Shown here piece after piece: positions 1 to 7,485 of a stretch of DNA of 17,824 nucleotides. Each line of letters starts with the position of its first letter. The stretch's first letter is position 1. The stretch covers positions 1 to 17,824 of the forward strand of contig JALVMZ010000135.1 in NCBI GenBank assembly GCA_027032655.1. The letters are read 5' to 3'. The stretch comes from Desulfobacteraceae bacterium. GTDB lineage: Bacteria; Desulfobacterota; DSM-4660; Desulfatiglandales; JALVMZ01. A program made the position numbers and the translations under genes. The notes under the pieces were generated by a model that saw only the letters and a list, made by a program, of their open reading frames with translations, was not told where the DNA came from and ran no database searches.

Positions 1-282
1 CTTCTTTATTGCTTCTACAGAGTTTTTTATCGTTCCATATCCTGTCAGTATTATACACTTGGTATCAGGATGATTATTTACCACATGGTCCAGCACCTGC
101 ATTCCATCCATGCCGGGCATGACAAGGTCAGTAAGCACAATATCACAACCTTTTGAATCTAATAGAGTTATCCCTTCTTCTCCGCTACCGGCCCTGAGGA
201 CCTCATGCCCATTTGTCTCAAGTATTGTAACGATTATATTCAGGATATCCGGATCATCATCGATTACAAGGACCCTTGCCAT
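1..282 (-). CDS. Response regulator, receiver domain (partial, C-terminus off the left edge)
   Basis: Reading the minus strand from the ATG at 282 gives an open frame of 94 residues that runs off the window. It begins MARVLVIDDDPDIL, with the acidic pocket at D8-D10. The phosphoacceptor is D52 in the context IVLTDLVMPGMDG, and the switch Thr is T80 in ILTGYGTIKNSVEAIKK. The 'GYGTI..(A/S)VEA.K' block is typical of NtrC-type receivers, but also of some stand-alone regulators, so the output domain cannot be told from here. The start is supported by a GGAAGAG Shine-Dalgarno-like stretch just upstream. It lies 27 nt after the upstream small gene with no visible promoter between them, so it is probably the next gene of the che operon. 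Receiver identity is near certain; the full-length type is unknown. Confidence 0.9.
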   Translation of the reverse strand, partial: MARVLVIDDDPDILNIIVTILETNGHEVLRAGSGEEGITLLDSKGCDIVLTDLVMPGMDGMQVLDHVVNNHPDTKCIILTGYGTIKNSVEAIKK

Positions 283-309
283 GATTCTCTTCCCTTTCAA
301 AATTTATTT

Positions 310-717
310 TTAAATATAATCTCCTCTATTATATCTGTAAACAAAAAGATTTGCCTCAGTGGTGATACGATTGATTATATGTTCCAACTCCTTATCATTA
401 TGAATATTTTCTGGAGTTTCTTCCCTCAGGCCTGTCAGCTCTCTCTGGATTTGGCGGACAGTATCCCTCAAATCTTCAATACCTATTGTAAAATCAGATA
501 GACCTTTTGCAACCTCTTCCATCAGGTCAATCAACCGTTCGCTCTTTTTGACCAGATTCAGCTTAATATCATGAGATATACTGTCATCTGAAGTGGGTCT
601 GGAACTTAATGAATCTTTAAATATCTTTTTGAAATCACTATCGCTACCTGACAAATCAACCCTTTTTGCTGGACCACCTCTGAGATTAATATTATTTCCT
701 ATCTCCTTAACATTCAT
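310..717 (-). CDS. Small helical protein of unknown function at the end of the che operon
   Basis: This 135-residue protein is not recognised. What can be seen is an N-terminal segment of about 45 residues rich in Gly, Ser and Asp (with FKKIFKDSL at 29-37), then predicted amphipathic helix from about residue 50 to 125, probably coiled coil (LIDLMEEVAKGLSDF, LRDTVRQIQRELTGL), and a C-terminus ending NRGDYI. It has no signal peptide or membrane segment, so it should be cytoplasmic. The start has a clear AAGGAG 4 nt upstream. It sits 33 nt after cheY and 27 nt before a response regulator, so it is probably co-transcribed with the chemotaxis genes. It could be a flagellar or chemotaxis accessory or an export chaperone-like protein, but nothing in the sequence proves this. 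Confidence 0.75.
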   Translation of the reverse strand: MNVKEIGNNINLRGGPAKRVDLSGSDSDFKKIFKDSLSSRPTSDDSISHDIKLNLVKKSERLIDLMEEVAKGLSDFTIGIEDLRDTVRQIQRELTGLREETPENIHNDKELEHIINRITTEANLFVYRYNRGDYI

Positions 718-750
718 TTTAAACTCCTTGATTCTTTACAGTTATTAAAA

Positions 751-1125
751 TTAACCGAGCACTTTCTTTAGCTTTTCACTCACAGTCTGTGCAGTGAATG
801 GCTTTACAATATAGCTGTTAACACCGGCCTTCACTGCTTCAATAATATTCTCCTTCTGTGCCTCAGCCGTTACCATTACAAATGGAATATCCTTTAGCTC
901 CCCATCCGATCTCATTGCATTAAGTAGCTCAAGTCCTGTCATCTCGGGCATATTCCAATCACACATAACCAATCCATACTTATCCTTCTTTAATTCTTTC
1001 AGGGCCTCCTTGCCATTCTCTGCTTCATTTATATTGGTAAAACCTATTTCCCTCAGGATATTTTTTACAATCCTTCTCATGGTGGCAAAATCATCCACCA
1101 CCAAAACTTTCATATTCAGGTCCAT
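751..1125 (-). CDS. cheY: Chemotaxis response regulator CheY
   Basis: A single-domain receiver of 124 residues that closely matches the enterobacterial CheY pattern throughout (VLVVDDFATMRRIV, MCDWNMPEMTGLELL, VMVTAEAQKENI, SYIVKPFTA). The acidic pocket is D11-D12, the phosphorylation site D56, the switch residues T86 and Y105, and the conserved lysine K108. Phospho-CheY from CheA binds the flagellar motor switch and changes rotation. An in-frame ATG at 1143 would add six residues but has no Shine-Dalgarno. The ATG at 1125 is preceded by GAGGGGTGATC at ideal spacing, nearly the full anti-16S complement, so it was chosen. The gene lies 21 nt after cheZ, its likely phosphatase partner. This is the motor-type CheY of the operon; the second CheY-like gene at 3458-3886 is more divergent. 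Confidence 0.95.
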   Translation of the reverse strand: MDLNMKVLVVDDFATMRRIVKNILREIGFTNINEAENGKEALKELKKDKYGLVMCDWNMPEMTGLELLNAMRSDGELKDIPFVMVTAEAQKENIIEAVKAGVNSYIVKPFTAQTVSEKLKKVLG

Positions 1126-1146
1126 AAGATCACCCCTCTCCATTTT

Positions 1147-1953
1147 TTAAAGATTTGCAAGCAATCTATCTATCTCTTCCTGATCAAGTCCCCTGCCCGC
1201 CCTTTGAGGTCCGGCCAGTTCGGATACCTTTCTGCTTACAACCTCATTTAGTTCCTCTTCTGAAATATCAGGATTCTTCTCTTTCTCCGCAAGTTTGATC
1301 CCAAATGATATAACCATCCTTTTAACTTTCTCTTCCATCTTGCTCACTAAGTGAACAATCTTCTTTATGCGCTGACCTGTGAGATCCTGAAAACTCATCT
1401 GGACAAATGAATCAGTGATGAGAGAAAGGCTGCTTTTAATCCCCTCTTCAGTATAATTAACAACAGGGAGGAGCTTTTCAACCTCAGATGATTCAAGCTC
1501 AATTTCAACAGGACCTTTCCCATTATCAGATATTATTATTTTACCTGTCTTTACTGAGGAGAAGAGCTTATTTATATCATTCATCTTCTGTTGCATCTGC
1601 TCAAGGTTATCCATTATTCGATGGGCAGCAACCTCTGTGGTCTCTATTATTCCTTCCAATTGGTCAGCCGCTTCAGGTAAATACTTTTGAGCAATCTCTG
1701 CCAGATCAGGGTGTAATCGGGATCTGAGATCTCTTCGAAAATCAACAAGCAGTAAAGCAAGCTCTTTCACCTCACCCTTCATTTCATAGGCAAGATTCTT
1801 GAAAAATGTCTCTTCTTCAGTGCTGATGGCATCCTTTATAATACCATTTATGGTATCCTTAAGAAGCATCACCAGCTCTTCTATCTCTTCTCCTGATAAT
1901 TTATTCTCCAATACCCTGAATACTTCCTGTTTCCATTTGATCTTATTATTCAT
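1147..1953 (-). CDS. cheZ: Chemotaxis phosphatase CheZ
   Basis: CheZ-family phosphatase of 268 residues, longer than the 214 residues of E. coli CheZ. It would speed dephosphorylation of CheY-P. The catalytic helix carries SFQDLTGQRIKKI, in which D190 and Q194 match the E. coli catalytic pair D143 and Q147. The long helical hairpin covers about residues 90-215, including TTEVAAHRIMDNLEQ. The C-terminus ends DQEEIDRLLANL, like the short amphipathic CheY-binding tail of CheZ, joined by a flexible Gly/Arg-rich linker (about 248-256). The extra length is mainly an N-terminal helical extension and an inserted loop near 135-155. An AAGGAG lies 8 nt before the start. The gene begins 14 nt after cheB and is followed by cheY, which supports the CheZ-CheY pairing. 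CheZ is classically a beta/gammaproteobacterial protein, and divergent forms occur elsewhere. Confidence 0.9.
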   Translation of the reverse strand: MNNKIKWKQEVFRVLENKLSGEEIEELVMLLKDTINGIIKDAISTEEETFFKNLAYEMKGEVKELALLLVDFRRDLRSRLHPDLAEIAQKYLPEAADQLEGIIETTEVAAHRIMDNLEQMQQKMNDINKLFSSVKTGKIIISDNGKGPVEIELESSEVEKLLPVVNYTEEGIKSSLSLITDSFVQMSFQDLTGQRIKKIVHLVSKMEEKVKRMVISFGIKLAEKEKNPDISEEELNEVVSRKVSELAGPQRAGRGLDQEEIDRLLANL

Positions 1954-1967
1954 TATCCTGCTCCTTT

Positions 1968-3017
1968 CTATGCCCCATCTTCGTTAATAAAATCAAGAAT
2001 AGTATTTGCAATAAATTTTAAAGGAACCACCTTTTCTGCTGCCCCCAGCTTAATTGCCTCCTTTGGCATACCAAAGACAACGCAACTGTCTTCATCCTGG
2101 GCAACAGTGTGTGCTCCTGCATCTCTCATTTTTTTTAGCCCTTTAGCTCCATCCGCTCCCATCCCTGTCAGTATTGCCCCTACGGCATTCCCACCAGCGT
2201 ATTCTGCCACTGAATGAAATAAGACATCAACTGATGGTCTCTGATGGTGCACCATTGGACCACTTTTTATCTTAACATAGTATCTGGCACCGCTTCTTCT
2301 AAGAAGCATATGATAATTGCCAGGAGCAATTAATGCCGTTCCACTAACCACAGAATCTCCATCTCTTGCCTCTTTTACATTTATTTCACAAAGATCATTC
2401 AATCTTTCAGCAAACGATGTGGTGAATTTTGCAGGCATATGTTGAACCACCAGTATTCCGGGGGCATTGGGTGGCATGTTTTTTAATACCACTTTAAGGG
2501 CCTCAGTCCCCCCTGTGGATGCACCAATTGCAATTATCTTATTTGTGGTCTTAAGAAGTGCCTTTGTGGAAACAGGAGACACAGCACTTTTATCATTTGA
2601 GCTATCGATCTTATCCACCTTTACGCCAGCAACAGCCCTGATCTTCTCGGCAAGCTGGATGCTCATTTCACCCACAGAATATGAACCCGCTGGCTTTGAG
2701 ATTACCTCAAGTGCCCCACTTGATAGCGCCTCTAATGCCAGCTTTCCACCCTCTCTTGTAAGTGAGCTTACAATTATCACAGGTAATGGATAATACTTCA
2801 TAAGCTTTTTTAAAAATGTGATACCATCCATCCTTGGCATTTCAATGTCAAGAGTAACAACATCCGGTTTCAATTTTACAATCTTATCCCTTGCAATATA
2901 TGGATCAGGTGCTGTGCCAACAACATGGATATCCCTTTCACGGGACAGCTCTTCTCTAAAGACCTTTCTCACCACTGCTGAATCATCAACTACAAGGACA
3001 CGAATCTTTTTTCCCAT
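1968..3017 (-). CDS. cheB: Chemotaxis methylesterase/glutamine deamidase CheB
   Basis: CheB removes methyl groups from (and deamidates) chemoreceptors and is activated by phosphorylation from CheA. The 349 residues have the standard layout. The receiver spans about 4-125 (D11-D12, phosphosite D57 in VTLDIEMPRMDG, K108 in VISKPAG), a variable linker about 130-158, and the catalytic domain 160-346. The catalytic triad is visible as S167 in IGASTGGTEAL, H193 in VVQHMPAKF, and D289 in LTGMGADGAKG. Length is normal for the family. The start ATG has only a modest purine-rich leader (GGGAATTGGAAG). The gene follows cheX by 22 nt and precedes cheZ by 14 nt, inside the operon. Together with cheR (7486-8313) it completes the adaptation pair. 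Confidence 0.97.
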   Translation of the reverse strand: MGKKIRVLVVDDSAVVRKVFREELSRERDIHVVGTAPDPYIARDKIVKLKPDVVTLDIEMPRMDGITFLKKLMKYYPLPVIIVSSLTREGGKLALEALSSGALEVISKPAGSYSVGEMSIQLAEKIRAVAGVKVDKIDSSNDKSAVSPVSTKALLKTTNKIIAIGASTGGTEALKVVLKNMPPNAPGILVVQHMPAKFTTSFAERLNDLCEINVKEARDGDSVVSGTALIAPGNYHMLLRRSGARYYVKIKSGPMVHHQRPSVDVLFHSVAEYAGGNAVGAILTGMGADGAKGLKKMRDAGAHTVAQDEDSCVVFGMPKEAIKLGAAEKVVPLKFIANTILDFINEDGA

Positions 3018-3039
3018 CTTCCAATTCCCATAAATAGTT

Positions 3040-3504
3040 TTATATATTAAAACCTATTGCAAGATGACCCCTGTCAGTCTCTATGGGGATTATATTTAAA
3101 TCACTGGCTTTTATAATCTGCTGAACTTCTGTCTCTGAAATAAACTCAGGTATCCCAAGAGAAAAATTGCCTGAAGGGTCTTCCATGGAAAGCGCCCTCC
3201 CGCCAATCATATTAAGTATCTCCTTTACAATATCTTTCATCTGCTCCGCTGTTACCTGGTCTCTGTTTACAGCAAGAAATGAGGAACTGGCATCCAGTGC
3301 ATCATCCTCTGGAATAAATAGATAAAATAGACCATCTGAAGATGTCCTAAAATTCAATCTTGAACCCACAACCCTCCCCTGTCCTTTCATCCATTCATTA
3401 AGCGTGGTTTCATGGGAATAAGGCTGAACAGGAAGAAAAAACATATTTTCAAAGACATCAAAAATCGAGTCCTTCAAACTCTTCTTCATTGTCGCTATGT
3501 CCAT
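3040..3504 (-). CDS. cheX: CheX-like CheY-P phosphatase
   Basis: A 154-residue protein of the CheC/CheX/FliY phosphatase superfamily. The N-terminus has IFDVFENMFFLPV, a common CheX-type opening. The active-site helix reads MKDIVKEILNMIGGRAL, which gives the E-x2-N signature (E95, N98), followed by a proline at 119, as expected for a CheX active site. Only one such motif is present, so it is CheX-like rather than the two-site CheC. The start at 3504 has GGGAG 9-10 nt upstream and lies inside the end of the preceding CheY-like gene, a 47-nt overlap in a different frame. Translational coupling with that regulator is therefore likely, and CheX may act on it. A shorter start at 3489 has no ribosome-binding site. 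Its presence beside cheZ gives the operon two unrelated phosphatases. Confidence 0.85.
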   Translation of the reverse strand: MDIATMKKSLKDSIFDVFENMFFLPVQPYSHETTLNEWMKGQGRVVGSRLNFRTSSDGLFYLFIPEDDALDASSSFLAVNRDQVTAEQMKDIVKEILNMIGGRALSMEDPSGNFSLGIPEFISETEVQQIIKASDLNIIPIETDRGHLAIGFNI

Positions 3505-3886
3505 CTTCTGGCTCTCCCATTATCTTATTTAATGCTGTTTTTATATCCTCAGGTAAAAAAGGTTTCTTTATATATCCGGCTGCACCAATCTCCATGCATT
3601 CTTTTATTCTCTTCTCGCTGCTCTCTGTTGTTACCATAACTACTGGTATTGATTTCATCATGGAATCCGCTTTCATCTTGGATATCAACTCCATTCCATT
3701 CATATTGGGCATATTAATATCGCTTAGGACAAGATCCACCCAGTTCTCATTTAGAATCTTTAAAGCTTCTATTCCATCAGATGCCTCCCAGAATTCGCCC
3801 ACTTTAAAACCCGATATATTAATGGTTCGTTTTATTACCGCTCTCATGGTGGAACTATCGTCAACAATCAGAACATTAAAGGCCAT
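3458..3886 (-). CDS. CheY-like response regulator with acidic C-terminal tail
   Basis: A 142-residue receiver. The acidic pocket is D9-D10, the phosphosite D56 (LVLSDINMPNMNGMEL), the switch T86-T87 and the lysine K108 in YIKKPFLP. It lacks the motor-CheY signature blocks seen in the 751-1125 gene (DWNMP, TAEAQKENI), so it may be a phosphate sink or signal to another target. After the receiver (about residue 122) comes an acidic tail, GEPEDGHSDNEEEFEGLDF. The DNA for the last 15 residues is also the start of cheX. The start codon directly follows the stop of the HDOD gene (TAA-ATG) and has AAAAGGAG 8 nt upstream. Receiver identity is certain; the exact role is inferred. Confidence 0.93.
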   Translation of the reverse strand: MAFNVLIVDDSSTMRAVIKRTINISGFKVGEFWEASDGIEALKILNENWVDLVLSDINMPNMNGMELISKMKADSMMKSIPVVMVTTESSEKRIKECMEIGAAGYIKKPFLPEDIKTALNKIMGEPEDGHSDNEEEFEGLDF

Positions 3887-4747
3887 TTAATCAGCTCCTT
3901 TTGTAATTGATATAAGCTCTTCCACATTTCTCATATTCTCCCAGTAATTCATTATAATGGTCTGAACAGTATGATGTGATATACCAAGCCTCTCCATCAC
4001 TTCATTATGATATCTATAAGATAGACCATCAGAGCCCACTCCCACACCGATCATCATGCATATTGAATCAGCGAGATATATTATGGGAACAGATATATCA
4101 CCATCCACTTTGTCAGGGTCATGGTGATATCTGATGATCTTTATCATATCAGGACTGAAATTCCATCTCTCCACAATCATTGCACCAAGCTCTGCATGAT
4201 CTATTCCTATGACTTCCTTTTCGGCCTCATTAAAAGAAAAGTTTAATTTTTTTACCTTCTCCCATATCTCCTGGAATGCATCCTTTACATAATTACTTAA
4301 AATGACCTTTCCTATATCTTTTAACAATGCTGATGTGAATATCAGAGGCAGGTTGGGATATTTCATTTTCTCTGCAATATCCTGAGCAATCAAAGCCGAA
4401 GATACCGAATATCTCCATAGCTCACCCTCCTGAAGATCATACCCTTCCTGTGATGCGCAGAAATTCTTTGCATTTCCACTCATTATTATCATATTTGCCA
4501 CCTTTTCCATTCCCAGATAGGCCACCGCCTGCTTTATCGATTCAATGGGTTTTCTGGGAGAAAAATAGGCCGAATTGCATATCCTCAAGAGATTGGCAGT
4601 AATACCGGGATCATACTGAATTACTTCCACAATATCACTGATTGTGCTGTCAGGGTCCCTTGCTATCTTAACCACCTTCATACATATCTGGGATACGGGT
4701 CTTAAATCATCTATCTTTTCTATTATCTCTTTTATATCTGTTTTCAT
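3887..4747 (-). CDS. HDOD-domain signalling protein
   Basis: A 286-residue protein made almost entirely of an HDOD domain, an HD-superfamily fold found in signalling proteins that usually lacks phosphodiesterase activity. Conserved blocks are RPVSQICMKVVKIARDP, QYDPGITANLLRICNSAYF (45-62), the core LLKDIGKVIL (141-150), IDHAELGAMIVERW (182-195) and IRYHHDPD. The HD-position histidine is replaced by Lys (KDIGK), so metal-dependent hydrolysis is unlikely. The start at 4747 overlaps the cheD stop by 1 nt (TAATG) and has AAAGGG at good spacing. A longer reading from 4789 would run into cheD and lacks a ribosome-binding site. HDOD genes are often linked to chemotaxis operons, but their function is poorly known. 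A paralogue lies at 10400-11308. Confidence 0.9.
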   Translation of the reverse strand: MKTDIKEIIEKIDDLRPVSQICMKVVKIARDPDSTISDIVEVIQYDPGITANLLRICNSAYFSPRKPIESIKQAVAYLGMEKVANMIIMSGNAKNFCASQEGYDLQEGELWRYSVSSALIAQDIAEKMKYPNLPLIFTSALLKDIGKVILSNYVKDAFQEIWEKVKKLNFSFNEAEKEVIGIDHAELGAMIVERWNFSPDMIKIIRYHHDPDKVDGDISVPIIYLADSICMMIGVGVGSDGLSYRYHNEVMERLGISHHTVQTIIMNYWENMRNVEELISITKGAD

Positions 4748-5229
4748 TAAAATACCCTTTTCATATCCTGGCCAGGGGTTTTTAACCATACATGTCCTGT
4801 TTTTATCTCAAGCTTTACGGTCCTGCTGATATTTCCTCCCACATCCTCAAAATCGGGAAGCACATTATTTCTCCAGAAAAGTTTTCTTAATATCATATAA
4901 TTTCTCTTTCCTATGTTAAAAAGGCCATTCTGATCATTTATCTGTGCGCCTCCTGCGACAACTATCTTAAGCCTATTCTTCTTGGCTCCCATCTTGTAAC
5001 TTTCCCTGAACAGCATTGGGATGCCAGTATCTCCGAACATATATGGATTCTTTTTCGCCTTTGCCCCATCTATATTAGATTCGGGCAGCATATAGTGCAA
5101 CAATCCCCCCACCTTCTCAACCGGGTCATAAATTACAACCCCTATACATGAACCAAGTGAGTAAGTGATTAACACATCATCCGGATTATTACTCAACTTC
5201 ATATCTGCAACTCCCACAACCAGATTCAT
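4747..5229 (-). CDS. cheD: Chemoreceptor glutamine deamidase CheD
   Basis: CheD hydrolyses receptor glutamines to glutamate and, in many species, also binds CheC. The 160 residues show the family pattern: ITYSLGSCIGVVIYDP with the nucleophile C28, the catalytic histidine H45 in GGLLHYMLPES, and T22 as the likely third active-site residue. Other conserved blocks are KIVVAGGAQIN and NIGKRNYMILRKLF, and the C-terminal part has DVGGNISRTVKLEIKTGHVWLK. Length is typical. The start overlaps the cheA stop by one base (TAATG) with GGAG 7 nt upstream. The end overlaps the HDOD start in the same way. A second CheD at 9037-9549 shares only the family motifs, so the two are old paralogues or have separate origins. 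Confidence 0.95.
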   Translation of the reverse strand: MNLVVGVADMKLSNNPDDVLITYSLGSCIGVVIYDPVEKVGGLLHYMLPESNIDGAKAKKNPYMFGDTGIPMLFRESYKMGAKKNRLKIVVAGGAQINDQNGLFNIGKRNYMILRKLFWRNNVLPDFEDVGGNISRTVKLEIKTGHVWLKTPGQDMKRVF

Positions 5230-7460
5230 TACACATCTCCAAATGCAAGATTGACAATCCCTGCAATATCAAGGATAAGGCCTACCCTGCCATCTCCCAT
5301 AATAGCACCTCCAGCAAGCCCCTTAACATCCTTTAACCATCCTCCAAGACTCTTTATCACTATCTCATCCTGACCCAGTAGTTCATCAATAAGTATTCCT
5401 GTTCGCTTCTCCTGATTCTCCACTACCACCACCAGTCCATCTGATATGTCAGTTTCATCTTCAGTCCGTCTATTATTGCCATTCAATCCAAAAAGTTTAT
5501 CAAGTCTGATAAGAGGTATCAGTGTGTCTCTTACCTTTATCATTTCTCCTTTCCCTTCTACAGTATAGTAATCCTCTTTCTTGGGTTTAAAGGATTCCTG
5601 AATTGATAGTGTAGGTATTATATATCGCTCTCCAGCCACCTTTATTATCATTCCATCTACAATTGCAAGAGTAAGGGGCAGTTTCAGATAAAAGGTGGTG
5701 CCTTTATCCGGTTCTGATTCCACATCTACCCTGCCCCTCAATTTCTCTATCTTATTCTTCACCACATCTGTTCCAACTCCTCTTCCAGATATGTCCGTTA
5801 CCTTCTCTGCGGTTGAAAACCCTGGATGAAAGATAAGGTTATCAATCTCCGATTCTGTTAATTTTTCCTCCTCTTTAACAAGTCCCAGGGATATGGCCTT
5901 TTTCAGTATCTTTTCTCTGTTAAGGCCTCTACCATCATCGCTTATTTCTATTATGATATTTCCACCCTTGTGATAGGCCTTAAGGTATATCCTGCCCTCT
6001 CTTGGTTTTCCTTTTGCCTCTCTTTCCTCAGGTGTTTCCAGGCCATGGTCAATGGCGTTTCTTATCATATGAACCATTGGCTCATAAATCTCTTCTACCA
6101 TGTTTCTATCAATCTCTGTATCCTCACCTGACATGATAAGGCTTACCTGTTTCCCTGACTTTCTCGATAGATCACGAACAATTCTTAACATCTTCTGAAA
6201 GGTATTCTTTATGGGAACCATCCTGAGTCCCATTGCTGTTCTCTGAAGTCCTGAAGTAATCTGATTCAACTGATTTATTATGTGATACAGTTTCCTATCT
6301 CCATTGTCGACAATTAACTCGTTCTGTTTGAGCATTGATTGGGCAATTGCAAGTTCACCAACCATATCAACTATGTTATCAAGTTTTGATATATCAACCT
6401 TCACATGAAGAGGAGCGGGAGTTTCAAATCTCTTCTGTTCTCTCAGGGCATGAACCACATCCTCTGCCTTTGCCTTCTCCTTTTCAACAAGTATCTCTCC
6501 AATCTTCTTTTCCGGCTCCTGTCTTTGATGTTCAAGTGCTTCTTTTAACTCATCCTCTTTAACCACATTCTTCTTCACCAGTATCTCACCAATGGGCTTT
6601 TTACCCTTGGAATCAACATGGGAGAGTATATCCTTAACTCTTTCTATCAACTCCGAAGGGTCAATATCTCCTTCATCGGGGCTCCCTTTTTTCAGTGTCT
6701 CTTCTATATTTTTGATCATACCTTTAAGGGTATCCACACTGGCAAGAAGTATATCTATTATCTCAGCATCAATATTAAGTTCTGCATTTCTTGCCTTATC
6801 GAGCAGTGTCTCAGCAATATGAGACAGATTATTTATCTTCTTAAAATTTAGAAACCCGGAAACACCCTTTATTGTATGAAACGGCCTGAAAATACTGTTT
6901 ATAATCTCAAGGTCAGAAGGATCCTGTTCAAGGTCCATTATACGAACTTCAATCGAACTCAGATTATCCATTGATTCCATAACAAAGTCCTGGATAATCT
7001 CTAAATCCTCCTTTGTGAATTGAGGTGGATTATCTTCTTTATTATTTCTCTGTTGCTTTTTTTCTCTCTTATCATTTCTGGAGCTCTTCCTTGCCTTTTT
7101 CTTCCCAGAAGGAGGAGAAGATTCTGATTGAACACCCAGGCTTGCTAATGTCTCTGATATATCCACTTTTGGTTCCACACCATTTTTTATATCACGCTCC
7201 ATCTGCTGTATTACTGATATTGCATTTTCAATGGGTGATAGGTCATTCTCCTCGGCAAGGATGACCTTTTCAATATACTGTTTCATTACTGTTAGGAGCT
7301 CTAATAAAGGAGGATATCCAAGCTTTGATGCCATACCTATAACAGATTCAAGTTCATTTAATACCTCACCAAGCTTTGGTATATCACCCGGGTCCAGCAT
7401 CACAGCCTTAAGTGATAATGAATCAATTGCCTCATAGAATTTCTTTGATGGCCTCTTCAC
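5229..7460 (-). CDS. cheA: Chemotaxis histidine kinase CheA with MshEN-like insert
   Basis: CheA is the kinase that phosphorylates CheY and CheB under receptor/CheW control. Numbered from the GTG at 7460 (743 residues): an N-terminal helical region at about 1-110; a charged low-complexity linker 112-147; an HPt domain about 148-280 with the phospho-accepting H195 in FRPFHTIKG; two tandem 24-residue motifs at 289-312 and 319-342 (each x-I-G-E-I-L-V...AL..Q) where P2 normally lies; the dimerisation helices about 355-415; the ATPase domain with N468 (MIRNAIDHG), DDGRG 508-512, GFSTA 547-551, GRGVG 559-563; and a CheW-like P5 from about 597. Start choice: the in-frame ATG at 7475 has no Shine-Dalgarno, while the GTG at 7460 has GGAGGG 8 nt upstream. 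It follows cheR closely and overlaps cheD by one base. Confidence 0.96.
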   Translation of the reverse strand: MKRPSKKFYEAIDSLSLKAVMLDPGDIPKLGEVLNELESVIGMASKLGYPPLLELLTVMKQYIEKVILAEENDLSPIENAISVIQQMERDIKNGVEPKVDISETLASLGVQSESSPPSGKKKARKSSRNDKREKKQQRNNKEDNPPQFTKEDLEIIQDFVMESMDNLSSIEVRIMDLEQDPSDLEIINSIFRPFHTIKGVSGFLNFKKINNLSHIAETLLDKARNAELNIDAEIIDILLASVDTLKGMIKNIEETLKKGSPDEGDIDPSELIERVKDILSHVDSKGKKPIGEILVKKNVVKEDELKEALEHQRQEPEKKIGEILVEKEKAKAEDVVHALREQKRFETPAPLHVKVDISKLDNIVDMVGELAIAQSMLKQNELIVDNGDRKLYHIINQLNQITSGLQRTAMGLRMVPIKNTFQKMLRIVRDLSRKSGKQVSLIMSGEDTEIDRNMVEEIYEPMVHMIRNAIDHGLETPEEREAKGKPREGRIYLKAYHKGGNIIIEISDDGRGLNREKILKKAISLGLVKEEEKLTESEIDNLIFHPGFSTAEKVTDISGRGVGTDVVKNKIEKLRGRVDVESEPDKGTTFYLKLPLTLAIVDGMIIKVAGERYIIPTLSIQESFKPKKEDYYTVEGKGEMIKVRDTLIPLIRLDKLFGLNGNNRRTEDETDISDGLVVVVENQEKRTGILIDELLGQDEIVIKSLGGWLKDVKGLAGGAIMGDGRVGLILDIAGIVNLAFGDV

Positions 7461-7485
7461 TTGACATCCCTCCATTTAATCTTTT

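Noticed and set aside
4748..4789. Longer HDOD reading from 4789
   Set aside because: It would overlap cheD by 43 nt; the TAATG junction with a good Shine-Dalgarno at 4747 is a better start.
6335..7437. Plus-strand open frames opposite cheA
   Set aside because: Short frames antisense to a well-conserved gene, without ribosome-binding sites or recognisable protein patterns.
7461..7475. ATG at 7475 as the cheA start
   Set aside because: It has no Shine-Dalgarno, and the first codons themselves form GGAGGG at ideal distance from the in-frame GTG at 7460. The longer start is not excluded.
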